This document shows, in pieces, positions 22,292 through 32,990 of a stretch of 64,000 nucleotides of DNA. The stretch lies in contig CM060833.1 of assembly GCA_030762175.1 (NCBI GenBank), positions 6,761,001 through 6,825,000 on the forward strand, written 5' to 3'. The notes beneath the pieces were generated by a model. The model did no database searches, had not been told where the DNA came from, and saw nothing but the letters and a program-made list of their open reading frames with translations. Numbering within the stretch: the first letter of the stretch is position 1; every line of letters starts with the position of its first letter. This DNA is from Metallyticus violacea (lineage: Eukaryota; Arthropoda; Insecta; Mantodea; Metallyticidae). A program made the translations under genes and the position numbers.

Positions 22292-22522
22292 GTGTTCACC
22301 AGCGACAGCGAACCGGTCGTACGTCAATATCGCGGTCTCCGCTACTTTGAAAACAATGGCAGTTCTGTAACAATGTGTAATTACAATGTTGTACTAACTG
22401 CGAGATATGATTTCCTAGAGTTTTCTCCTGCTCCCAGCTGTCAAGGAAAGTTGTTACCTGTGCTCTCCTACGAAGAGCAGGTTTGTGCCATCTTTAAAGA
22501 ATTCTATCCGGAATTTGTATAG
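22292..22522 (+). other. Unrecognised 76-codon open frame
   Basis: An ATG-started frame ending at TAG. The translation has no domain I recognise and no signal or membrane segment. It sits between a SINE A and a (GA)n run. It could be chance, an exon fragment or an old repeat. Confidence 0.15.
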
Positions 22523-22525
22523 AGC

Positions 22526-22526
<1 letters not shown>

Positions 22527-22558
<32 letters not shown>
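22527..22558. repeat. (GA)n microsatellite
   Basis: Simple GA run just after the frame at 22292-22522. Confidence 0.95.
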
Positions 22559-22559
<1 letters not shown>

Positions 22560-22576
22560 TCCTAATATCAAAAAAT

Positions 22577-22672
22577 CCTTTCCCAGTTTATCATATCACC
22601 CCGTTTCATGTACCACCATTGTCCACCGCCTATGGTGCCTCGGTAGTGAAAACGGGCGTTAAACATTATTAA
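22577..22672 (+). mobile_element. SINE B fragment, distal part
   Basis: The only plus-orientation copy in the window. It covers TTTCATGTACC to GAAAACGGGCGTTAAAC, the tail part of the family; the tRNA head is missing. Confidence 0.8.
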
Positions 22673-23358
22673 AAAATACATTTGCAACATTACGCAAGCA
22701 GCACTTTAATTAAGCCATCCCCTATGTTGACGATACGCCAGAAGACGTTAATAAAATGCTAAGGTCTTCTCGTATGTTTATTCGAAGCAAAGACCAGTGG
22801 CATTGATAAAGTTACTCTGTTCTAACTTTACGCAGTCAATCCGGCGCTGCAGGAAGTACAGTGCAGAGGGCAGTAGTGGACTCCCAAGGGTATCGACTGC
22901 TGTCGATTGGTGCCCGAAGGTCTGCAGCGTGGAAGGGTCAAGTCCTGTCTATCTAATTAACAAATCACTCAATTTAATGAGTCGTCTATCGACCGCAGGA
23001 TTTAATGCGATATGCAGATACTGCCACTTGCCAATTTTGCCAATTTCCGCGCAAACTCCGGCGAAAAGCTGACTCAATTATCTTCATGCCTGATTGCCTG
23101 CCGCTGGGTTCGGCGTCACAAGTATGCTGGCGTCGGCCAAAACTTACAAATAAGATGATTAATTTATTTAATTGTTTATGGCTTAAAGGAATTCAAGGTC
23201 CGTCGACGTGTTAAATGCCCTTGCTTTAAAAGTAAAAAGTCGAAAAAAAAATATATAGAGCTAGTAATTTCTTCCCAATCGAGATATAAAAAAATACCTA
23301 GTCGATTCTGTTTCGCTACAATTCTAACGTTTTGGAAAAAGCTCGAAAGACTATCTCT

Positions 23359-23360
<2 letters not shown>
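22673..23360. other. Unassigned, moderately GC-rich
   Basis: Two overlapping plus-strand frames (22797-23072, 23005-23214) lack recognisable domains. No repeats noticed. Confidence 0.4.

Positions 23361-23393
<33 letters not shown>
23361..23393. repeat. (TAA)n microsatellite at satellite edge
   Basis: About eleven TAA/AAT units directly abut the first satellite monomer, whose own sequence begins TTAATAAAGG. The microsatellite could have grown from that part of the monomer. Confidence 0.95.
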
Positions 23394-23394
<1 letters not shown>

Positions 23395-26300
23395 GGTCGG
23401 TCATGTATCAGTTGATTTATCTATATTCGTTGTTCTAAGTCATGACCCTCTCTAGTAATAATATTACTGTTAATAAAGGTGGTCATGTATCAACTGATTT
23501 ATCTATATTCGTTGTTCTAAGTCATGACCACCTCTAGTATTAATATTACTGTTAATAAAGATGGTCATGTATCAGCTGATTTATCTATATTCCTTGTTCT
23601 AAGTCATGATCACCTCTAGTATTAATATTACTGTTAATAAAGGTGGTCATGTATCAGCTGATTTATCTATATTCCTTGTTCTAAGTCATGATCACCTCTA
23701 GTATTAATATTACTGTTAATAAAGGTGGTCATGTATCAACTGATTTATCTATATTCCTTGTTCTAAGTCATGATCACCTCTAGTATTAATATTACTGTTA
23801 ATAAAGATAGGTCATGTATCAGCTGATTTATCTATATTCCTTGTTCTAAGTCATGATCACCTCTAGTATTAATATTACTGTTAATAAAGGTGGTCATGTA
23901 TCAACTGATTTATCTATATTCCTTGTTCTAAGTCATGATCACCTCTAGTATTAATATTACTGTTAATAAAGGTAGGTCATGTATCAGCTGATTTATCTAT
24001 ATTCGTTGTTCTAAGTCATGATCACCTCTAGTATTAATAGTACTGTTAATAAAGGTAGGTCATGTATCAGCTGATTTATCTATATTCGTTGTTCTAAGTC
24101 ACGACCACCTCTAGTATTAATATTACTGTTAATAAAGGTGGTCATGTATCAACTGATTTATCTATATTCCTTGTTCTAAGTCATGATCACCTCTAGTATT
24201 AATATTACTACTACTAAAGGTGGTCATGTATCAGCTTATTTATCTATATTTGTTCTTCTAAGTCATGATCACCTCTAATATTAATATTACCGTTAGTAAA
24301 GATGGTCATGTATCAGCTGATTTATCTATATTCCTTGTTCTAAGTCATGATCACCTCTAGTATTAATATTACTGTTAATAAAGGTGGTCATGTATCAGCT
24401 GATTTATCTATATTCCTTGTTCTAAGTCATGATCACCTCTAGTATTAATATTACTGTTAATAAAGGTGGTCATGTATCAACTGATTTATCTATATTCCTT
24501 GTTCTAAGTCATGATCACCTCTAGTATTAATATTACTGTTAATAAAGATAGGTCATGTATCAGCTAATTTATCTATATTCCTTGTTCTAAGTAATGATCA
24601 CCTCTAGTATTAATATTACTGTTAATAAAGGTGGTCATGTATCAGCTTATTTATCTATATTTGTTCTTCTAAGTCATGATCACCTCTAATATTAATATTA
24701 CCGTTAGTAAAGATGGTCATGTATCAGCTGATTTATCTATATTCCTTGTTCTAAGTCATGATCACCTCTAGTATTAATATTACTGTTAATAAAGGTGGTC
24801 ATGTATCAGCTGATTTATCTATATTCCTTGTTCTAAGTCATGATCACCTCTAGTATTAATATTACTGTTAATAAGGTGGTCATGTATCAACTGATTTATC
24901 TATATTCCTTGTTCTAAGTCATGATCACCTCTAGTATTAATATTACTGTTAATAAAGATAGGTCATGTATCAGCTGATTTATCTATATTCCTTGTTCTAA
25001 GTCATGATCACCTCTAGTATTAATATTACTGTTAATAAAGGTGGTCATGTATCAACTGATTTATCTATATTCCTTGTTCTAAGTCATGATCACCTCTAGT
25101 ATTAATATTACTGTTAATAAAGGTAGGTCATGTATCAGCTGATTTATCTATATTCGTTGTTCTAAGTCATGATCACCTCTAGTATTAATAGTACTGTTAA
25201 TAAAGGTAGGTCATGTATCAGCTGATTTATCTATATTCGTTGTTCTAAGTCACGACCACCTCTAGTATTAATATTACTGTTAATAAAGGTGGTCATGTAT
25301 CAACTGATTTATCTATATTCCTTGTTCTAAGTCATGATCACCTCTAGTATTAATATTACTACTACTAAAGGTGGTCATGTATCAGCTTATTTATCTATAT
25401 TTGTTCTTCTAAGTCATGATCACCTCTAATATTAATATTACCGTTAGTAAAGATGGTCATGTATCAGCTGATTTATCTATATTCCTTGTTCTAAGTCATG
25501 ATCACCTCTAGTATTAATATTACTGTTAATAAAGGTGGTCATGTATCAGCTGATTTATCTATATTCCTTGTTCTAAGTCATGATCACCTCTAGTATTAAT
25601 ATTACTGTTAATAAAGGTGGTCATGTATCAACTGATTTATCTATATTCCTTGTTCTAAGTCATGATCACCTCTAGTATTAATATTACTGTTAATAAAGAT
25701 AGGTCATGTATCAGCTAATTTATCTATATTCCTTGTTCTAAGTAATGATCACCTCTAGTATTAATATTACTGTTAATAAAGGTGGTCATGTATCAGCTTA
25801 TTTATCTATATTTGTTCTTCTAAGTCATGATCACCTCTAATATTAATATTACCGTTAGTAAAGATGGTCATGTATCAGCTGATTTATCTATATTCCTTGT
25901 TCTAAGTCATGATCACCTCTAGTATTAATATTACTGTTAATAAAGGTGGTCATGTATCAGCTGATTTATCTATATTCCTTGTTCTAAGTCATGATCACCT
26001 CTAGTATTAATATTACTGTTAATAAGGTGGTCATGTATCAACTGATTTATCTATATTCCTTGTTCTAAGTCATGATCACCTCTAGTATTAATATTACTGT
26101 TAATAAAGATAGGTCATGTATCAGCTGATTTATCTATATTCCTTGTTCTAAGTCATGATCACCTCTAGTATTAATATTACTGTTAATAAAGGTGGTCATG
26201 TATCAACTGATTTATCTATATTCCTTGTTCTAAGTCATGATCACCTCTAGTATTAATATTACTGTTAATAAAGGTAGGTCATGTATCAGCTGATTTATCT

Positions 26301-27530
26301 ATATTCGTTGTTCTAAGTCATGATCACCTCTAGTATTAATAGTACTGTTAATAAAGGTAGGTCATGTATCAGCTGATTTATCTATATTCGTTGTTCTAAG
26401 TCACGACCACCTCTAGTATTAATATTACTGTTAATAAAGGTGGTCATGTATCAACTGATTTATCTATATTCCTTGTTCTAAGTCATGATCACCTCTAGTA
26501 TTAATATTACTACTACTAAAGGTGGTCATGTATCAGCTTATTTATCTATATTTGTTCTTCTAAGTCATGATCACCTCTAATATTAATATTACCGTTAGTA
26601 AAGATGGTCATGTATCAGCTGATTTATCTATATTCGTTGTTCTAAGTCATGACACCTCTAGTATTAATATTACTACTAATAAAGGTGGTCATGTATCAGC
26701 TTATTTATCTATATTTGTTCTTCTAAGTCATGATCACCTCTAATATTAATATTACCGTTAGTAAAGATGGTCATGTATCAGCTGATTTATCTATATTCCT
26801 TGTTCTAAGTCATGATCACCTCTAGTATTAATAGTACTGTTAATAAAGGTGGTAATGTATCAGCTGATTTATCTATATTCGTTGTTCTAAGTCATGATCA
26901 CCTCTAGTATTAATATTACTGTTAATAAAGGTCGGTCATGCATCAGCTGATTTATCTATATTCATTGTTCTAAGTCATGATCACCTCTAGTATTAATAGT
27001 ACTGTTAGTAAAGATGGTCATGTATCAGCTGATTTATCTATATTCGTTGTTCTAAGTCATGATCACCTCTAGTATTAATATTACTGTTAATAAAGGTCGG
27101 TCATGTATCAGCTGATTTATCTATATTCGTTGTTCTAAGTCATGGCCACCTCTAGTATTAATATTGCTGTTAATAAAGGTGGTCATGTATCAGCTGATTT
27201 ATCTATATTCGTTGTTCTAAGTCATGGCCACCTCTAGTATTAATATTGCTGTTAATAAAGATGGTCATGTATCAGCTGATTTATCTATATTCGTTGTTCT
27301 AAGTCATGATCACCTCTAGTATTAATATTACTGTTAATAAAGGTCGGTCATGTATCAGCTGATTTATGTATATTCGTTGTTCTAAGTCATGACCATCTCT
27401 AGTATTAATATTACTGTTAATAAATGTCGAGCATGTATCAGCTGATTTATCTATATTCGTTGTTCTAAGTCATGACCACCTCTAGTATTAATATTACTGT
27501 TAATAAAGGTGGTCATGTATCAGCTGATTT
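23394..27530. repeat. 82-bp satellite array with higher-order period
   Basis: About 50 head-to-tail monomers of roughly 82 bp. Each contains AGGTGGTCATGTATCAGCTG, TTTATCTATATTC, TTCTAAGTCATGACCACCTC and TAGTATTAATATTACTG. Variants such as CAGCTTATTTATC, AATATTACCGTTAGTAAAG and ACTACTACTAAAGG recur at exactly 1,151 bases (24207, 25358, 26509), so blocks of 14 monomers were duplicated. The right edge fades into unique sequence at TTTATTCAGATTTATTAG. No coding capacity. Not CRISPR: there are no unique spacers. Confidence 0.97.
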
Positions 27531-28667
27531 ATTCAGATTTATTAGTTTTGTAAATATTTATCCCAATTGATAATTGTTAATTTTAGGAATAATTTAATAT
27601 ACCTTTTATTTATTTTTTACTTCTGCCACATTCAGCTTCTCAATGAAGTAATAAAACAATTATTGTTCGCGTTATTATTAACTTTTAAAAATCAAACCAA
27701 ATGTTTCATTTTAGAAAAATTTTTGTACTTGACAAATTTCGACCTAATTTGACCCTTCGACTGTCTCATAAAATAGTAGTGTAAGATGCAGTTGCTTTAG
27801 GTCTTATAAAGATTTGAAAAGAAGAATTTCTAAATTTTTATATCTAAATAATTTTAGGCATATACTTTTTCCTACATTATTCTTTTTTCCGACCAGTCCA
27901 TTAATAACATGGGTATGATAGCTACTACCCCAGACGCTCAGTGATACCAACATTAAAAGGAAAGACTCCTAAGTGTTGGGCACATCCTGTGAATGAGGAA
28001 TGAATGCTGAGGGGGAAAAAAATAAACCATCCCTACATTATAGGGGACGTTTCCAAAGAATGCATGGGGGATTGTTAGGGAGCAGAGAATGATAATTGTG
28101 AAGAGGGCCTGAAGGAAAGGCACTGCCGGAAGTGACAGACAAGATGACACAGTGTTACCGTTACTATGGCAACTTAATTTCCTGCCTCGTGGGTCGAATT
28201 CACAATTACGCTATTGTCCTCCCTAAGAGTACTTCCTTTTGCATTTATTTCTTTTTTATTTATACGCTCATCTTGCGTACCAGAGATGGTCATGGCTTAA
28301 TAAGTAAAAGATAACCACAGGGGACCGTGGGTTTTGGCGAGAGACATTTCAAAATGTGGTTTTCTTACTGTTCATGTATACCTCGAATAAATGATTTTGT
28401 TTATGTCAAATAAAAGCATGGACACATGGTGAAAAGTAGTGAGGTTGACAATAAAGCGTTTTACAGAAGTTTCAATATCATTGTCGGTTTTATTATCCCT
28501 AGACGCCAGAGGTTCATGCACTTAAAATGATCTTCATTTTTAGTTCATTTGGGGAGTATATGAATTCGTCAATTAAATTAACATATACAGACATCTCACT
28601 AATTTTGGGTTTGTTCAAATTTACAGCTTGTAAGTTTATGTTGTGGCAATATAACTAAAAAGACAAG
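27531..28667. other. Unassigned sequence containing an X-box-like site
   Basis: No gene recognised. GTTACTATGGCAAC at 28160-28173 fits the RFX X-box pattern (GTTRCY, spacer, RGYAAC). Otherwise AT-rich with short frames. Confidence 0.4.
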
Positions 28668-29155
28668 TCCGTCACGTAAGAGCTGCGTAAACTAAGCGAA
28701 TTCCTCACCAAGTTGAATTTGTGAAGGTTATTACAGAGCGATAGAACAGAGAACGTGGTAAAAATCAAATAACGCTAACTGAAAAAATATATATATTTAT
28801 AAAAGACGTAACTTTCAGACTTAAAAGTATATGATTTATCCGTATCATATTATATTATTTACGTGTTGTATTGTTAGCTTAACATTAGCTGTATAACAAC
28901 TAAAACGAATGTTATTAACGTTTAAGCTACATAGTTAATTTTTACGATTGCTTGTTTTTCTGTGTTCCGAAACCGTCGTGTTCTCTCCGCCTGCATTTAT
29001 TGTACACTTTACACTTCCAAAGTTGATAGACACATCGCTCCGTATCGCTGCAGCATTCCCTGGAATTCGGCTTTTTCGCTGCCGTTCGGTACTGAAGCCG
29101 CAGGAGGCCGCTGTCTGTAAGGGTAAATCTGATTATTTGTGTATGCGCATGCGCA
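28668..29155 (+). repeat. Array H lead motif joined to repeat F copy 1
   Basis: At about 28690-28725 the lead motif GCGTAAACTAAGCGAATTCC is followed by TCACCAAGTTGAATTTGTGA. From about 28760 the sequence matches 54.17-54.54 kb in inverted orientation (repeat F), including CTCCGCCTGCATTTATTGTA and ATGCGCATGCGCAT near 29144. No coding content recognised. Confidence 0.7.
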
Positions 29156-30140
29156 TCAGGTTAGTATCTCTCTTACTTCCACACTGAACATATTGTAGGG
29201 ACGGTTTATTGCAACTTGCCGTTACAATTAGACCACAAATGTCGCTGCTGTACTGCTGCTTTGCTGGCTAGCGCCGGAATGGGTTTCCTAGGGGGAGGCC
29301 GGTTTATAAGAGCTTGTTAGTTGCTCCTGCTGCTAGCGCCGGAGCATTGAGAAATCCTAGAAGCTCTAATTGCAATTCGCAACTAATTCAGGAGTAAATC
29401 ATTTGTAATTGTGGTAAATCTCCTAACTGGTGCCCCCCCCCAAAAAAAATGAACACAGACGTGTTGGAATTTGAACTCGTGTTGAATTTTCTACACGTTA
29501 AGTGCAGTGCCTTTACCATCTACGCTAATACGTTGTGTTCCCTCTTTCTCCGCTGTCGCTGGAAACTGGCCTCCCCCTAGGAAACCCATTCCGGCGCTAG
29601 CCAGCAAAGCAGCAGTACAGCAGCGACATTGCAGCAGCCACATTACAGCAGCGACATTTGTGGTCTAATTGTAACGTCAAATTTATTGCACAGCCACAAC
29701 ACAAAATTTCTAGAGTTATCTCGCACAGATCTCCAGGACTATTCAAAACTACAGTACTTCCCTCATCCTCTCTATTTTCTGGTATTCGTATGCGCGAGGT
29801 AACCGTGCGTTCCTTTCACCAATGAAGGTTCTGTATTTTAAGAGCGCAGATGTTAAAGAGAAAGTTTTGACTGCTTGAAAAGAACTAAATGTATAACAAG
29901 ATTCTGAATAGATATTTTTGTGAGGCGAATATGCCATTTTTATAACTTTTTTTAACTTCGGTATATTGAAATTGTTTATGTGCTTTTTTAAAATGCGCAA
30001 ATAATCATAGAAAAATGCACAACTGTCCAAAAACTGACCCTACCGACGCCAAATGTACGGAAACATGTTCATTTCTGTCTGACTCTTAAGTACATCCACC
30101 CACATGGAAAAGGCATTTTGCCTAACTTCCGGGATTTGCT
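29156..30140 (-). repeat. Repeat E copy 2, interrupted by a MULE-like insertion
   Basis: Inverted relative to 11.04-11.68 kb. The match runs from TCAGGTTAGTATCTCTCT at the left to the CTTCCGGG end near 30137. The 93-codon reverse frame at 29749-30030 is weakly conserved against the first copy; function unknown. The insertion at 29214-29681 splits it. Confidence 0.75.
29214..29681. mobile_element. MULE-like non-autonomous element with long TIRs
   Basis: Long inverted arms: CGTTACAATTAGACCACAAA at the left edge is mirrored at the right edge. Homology continues through TGTCGCTGCTGTACTGCTGC, GCTAGCGCCGG and GGGTTTCCTAGGGGGAGGCC, so the left arm spans about 85 bases; the right arm has an extra block of about 28. 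TTTATTGCA lies on both sides (29205-29213 and 29682-29690), a 9-base target duplication. Long arms plus 9-base duplications are typical of Mutator-like elements. There is no transposase inside; the interior holds a degenerate tRNA-like sequence. Confidence 0.8.
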
Positions 30141-30146
30141 TCTCGC

Positions 30147-30513
30147 TTTGACAATTTAATATCGTGTCCTTCATCGTGGTAGCGATTGAGAAGGTGTAAT
30201 ACCAGATCCATTCTTTGCATTTTGTATTATGGGGTCAACACATACAGCACCCATCGTGCACACGCTTTTAAAAACCTAACCTGTCGTGCATGACGAGGTA
30301 GGCCACGCCGTGTTAATTGTTTAATAGCAGCGACAGGCGTGACAGACACTTCTTGATGGATATTCCGTAACTTATGCCCACAAAAAATCGCTCGAGGATT
30401 ATATACTCGCTTAGAGTTGCCACCATTTTGCAACTGCTATTTCGCTATTGTAAACATCTGCTATATCGTGTCGAATGTCACGTGATTAATGTAGTTATTT
30501 TTATCTCACCCTG
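30147..30513 (-). mobile_element. Mar-3 mariner, 5' fragment
   Basis: The terminal sequence CAGGGTGAGATAAAAATAAC reads inward from 30513, next to a TA. The body matches the element at 38.6-39.6 kb (GATGTTTACAATAGCGAAAT, and the GTTGACCCCATAATACAAAA region). The 68-codon reverse frame (30227-30433) covers part of the DNA-binding domain. It stops where repeat E begins, so it was truncated there. Confidence 0.75.
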
Positions 30514-31287
30514 TATTATGGACTAAGTGATGCGATAAATTACTGGTAAGGGTTTCCTTTAACTGTTCTAATGCCCGCCGCTGATCAGTGCATAGCATTA
30601 CGAGCAAACATTCCGCTTTTAACGACCTCTGAATGCTACTGCAGTAATAACAGTTTCCCTAGATGGCTATAAGTTTTCCTATTAAAACTTACCTTACTAC
30701 TGTACTCGCAAGAATGAGAAATGAGCGACTTGGATTTGTAATAAATGCAAACGTTTCTTTTGCTCTCTTGCTCGCTGCAAATCCGCTGACAATAAAAGCT
30801 GTACGCAGAGCGGGGATAGGTGTAAAGAAAAAAAGCAATATTTGATAAGTTGCTTAAACGATTTTCCCTTTTATTCGCGAGAGAAAATACAGAGAGAAGA
30901 TAACGCGATGGTGGTATGTAATTAAAACTACAATGAGTTTTAACATCCATTATGCAATTTGTGGAATTACGGGGTCAGTCAATAAGGCTTCTGTTGTTTT
31001 TGACGCACAGTATGTAGAGCGGTGTAGTTTTTGTTAGTGATCAGTTGACCCCAAATGTGAGAAACGTGTTAACACCAGGTCCGTGTAAATAAGAAAAGCA
31101 AATATGTTAATAACTACTTACAGTTGAAACAGTTTAATTGTAGTGTGGCATTATATGACTTGTTAAACACTTTATACAAGACCTTCATTTCAAACTTTAT
31201 CAGTGTAAACAAAATATATTTAATTCAAACAAAAAAAAAAGTGAGTTTAGGTAATAAGTGGAATGATTAAATCCAATATTGATTATA
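30514..31287. other. Unassigned sequence
   Basis: A 104-codon reverse frame (30636-30950) and a short forward one lack recognisable domains. AT-rich overall. Confidence 0.4.
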
Positions 31288-31455
31288 CAGAGGGTGCCAA
31301 AAATATATACACACTTTCACAGTAGATATCTATTTAATATATTTCAAAGTTGAAACAGTAATGTGTAGTATGATGTTCTGTAAACAGATGTGACTTACAT
31401 TACGTTATGTAAGCGTTGCTACAACAAAATGGAGCCAAGATTATCATTTAAACAG
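31288..31455 (+). mobile_element. Tc-1 element, 5' fragment
   Basis: Starts after TA with CAGAGGGTGCCAAAAATATA and runs to the beginning of the transposase (ATGGAGCCAAGATTATC, MEPRL...). It ends abruptly after TTTAAACAG. A few bases of the leader are deleted relative to the other copies. Confidence 0.88.
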
Positions 31456-31556
31456 GGTATCATTTAGGTATGCTTATAAAACAATGCATGATTTTTAATG
31501 GTGTTTAACGCCCGTTTTTAATACTTAAGCACCACGGGCGGTGTACACTGATGATA

Positions 31557-32775
31557 CGAGGTGGTATCCACAATATTCGGGACTGGTGTTGCAATCTCGA
31601 CAGTAGTTGCGGTAGAGTTTTGCACCGCTAGATGGCAACACTAGCACATCTGATGAGTGAGTGTTTAAAGTTTCATGCAGCTGGGTAGATGTATTGAGAT
31701 TCTATAGTACTTTTCATGATATTCTGTGCAAATCTCGGGGAAAATGCTACGGAGACCCTCGCAATGATTCAGCAAGTATTTGGGGGACAAAGCACCTGTG
31801 TTGAGTGGCATGCTCGGTTCAGGGCCGACCGTACAGCTATTGAAGACGATGCGCACACCGGTAGGTCCGTCAGCTGCACAACGCCTGACAAAGTTCAACA
31901 CCTCGTTCGTGAGGATCGACGTCGAACCATTGAAGACCTTGCTCATGAAGTGGGAATTGGTTATGGGACATGGCAACGAATTTTAACTGATGAACTGAAC
32001 ATGCATCGTTTCGCCGCAAAATTTGTGCCAAGGATCCTGACTGCTAATCAGAAGGCGCAGCGTGGTAGAGGTTGCACGGAGCTTCATCAGGCCGCATCTG
32101 ATATCCCAACCTTCTTCTCCAGGGTCATCATCGGCGACGAGAGCTGGGTGTACGCTTATGACCCTGAGACAAAACAACAATCCTCCCAGTGGAAGACCCC
32201 GAACTCACCAAGACCAAAAAAAGCGAGACAAGTGAAGAGCAAAGTCAAGAGCATGCTCCTCGTTTTCTTTGATACTAAGGGAATTGTGCACAAAGAATTC
32301 GTCCTAGCAAATTAAACAGTAAATCAACTGTACAATCTACTGTAACATTTTGCGATGGCTCCGAGAAAATGTGCGCAGACGAGGCCCGAACTTTGGCCAA
32401 TAGGGAACTGTCTGTTGCATCACGCGTCCTTGTTCACCAGGATCTTTTTGACGAAAAACAACATAACGGTTGTCCCCCACCCAACGTACTCGCCTGATTT
32501 GGCACCCTGCTACTTCACTCTATTCCCCAAAATGAAAATCAAGTTGAAAGGACGTGGGTTCGACACAATTGAGAGGATTCAAGAAGAAACGCTGTCTCTG
32601 CTAAACACCCTCAAAGAACAGACTTCCAAGATGCACTTGGAAAATGGCAGAATCGCTGGGACCGGTGTGTACGTGCGGAAGGGAACTACTGCGAGGGTGA
32701 CGGTGGTCATAAGTCTCAAAGTAAATTTTTGACCAGGTTGCAGCACCAGTCCCGAATATTCTGGTTACCACTTCG
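31557..32775 (+). mobile_element. Mar-4 mariner, full length, inactive
   Basis: A 1.22-kb element between TA dinucleotides at 31555-31556 and 32776-32777. The ends are near-perfect inverted repeats of about 38 bases: CGAGGTGGTATCCACAATAT at the left and CGAAGTGGTAACCAGAATAT read from the right, both continuing TCGGGACTGGTG. It is inserted in a SINE B. It is less decayed than most mariners here. Confidence 0.95.
31716..32732 (+). pseudogene. Mariner transposase pseudogene (Mar-4)
   Basis: The first 199 codons are open: a helix-turn-helix N-terminus (ETLAMIQQVFGGQSTCVEW), a second DNA-binding part (IEDLAHEVGIG), the linker FVPRILTANQKAQRG and IIGDESWVYAYDPETKQQ with the first aspartate. A TAA stop at 32313-32315 falls in the conserved region just before TVNQLYN, probably from CAA. 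In the second half (to 32732) LLHHASLFTRIF lacks the residues that should contain the second aspartate, an in-frame loss. SPDLAPCYFTLFPKMK has tyrosine in place of the third. So two of three catalytic residues are gone. Confidence 0.93.
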
Positions 32776-32990
32776 TACATGAAATGAAATGATATGATAA
32801 ATTGGGGAATGTTTTTTTTTTTTTAGGAAGGCCTAAGTTTAAGGCACTTCCCCAACATTTACCATTTATGAGGATTGAGGAAAACCTGAAAAAAAAACTC
32901 AGTCAGGGAAGACGATCCTAGCGGGATTCGAACCCCAGACCTCCCGCTCACGAGTTCGCGCCTTTACGACCTCGGTCACCCCTGGCTGTA

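Larger units (their letters stand above)
31498..32990 (-). mobile_element. SINE B copy split by Mar-4
   Basis: The distal part lies at 31498-31556 (GTGTTTAACGCCCG to ACTGATGATA). The remainder, with head and B box GGTTCGAATCC, lies at 32778-32990, starting CATGAAATGAAATGATATG. Uninterrupted copies read ...GATGATACATGAAATG, so the two halves join exactly once the mariner and one TA are removed. Confidence 0.93.

Noticed and set aside
22292..22522. Metalloprotease-like exon
   Set aside because: A short resemblance (LLPVLSYEEQ) to an ADAMTS-type segment rests on ten residues without the following cysteine pattern, so I do not claim it.
23394..27530. CRISPR-like array
   Set aside because: Monomers repeat throughout without unique spacers, the genome is eukaryotic, and variation is point-like. 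It is a satellite.
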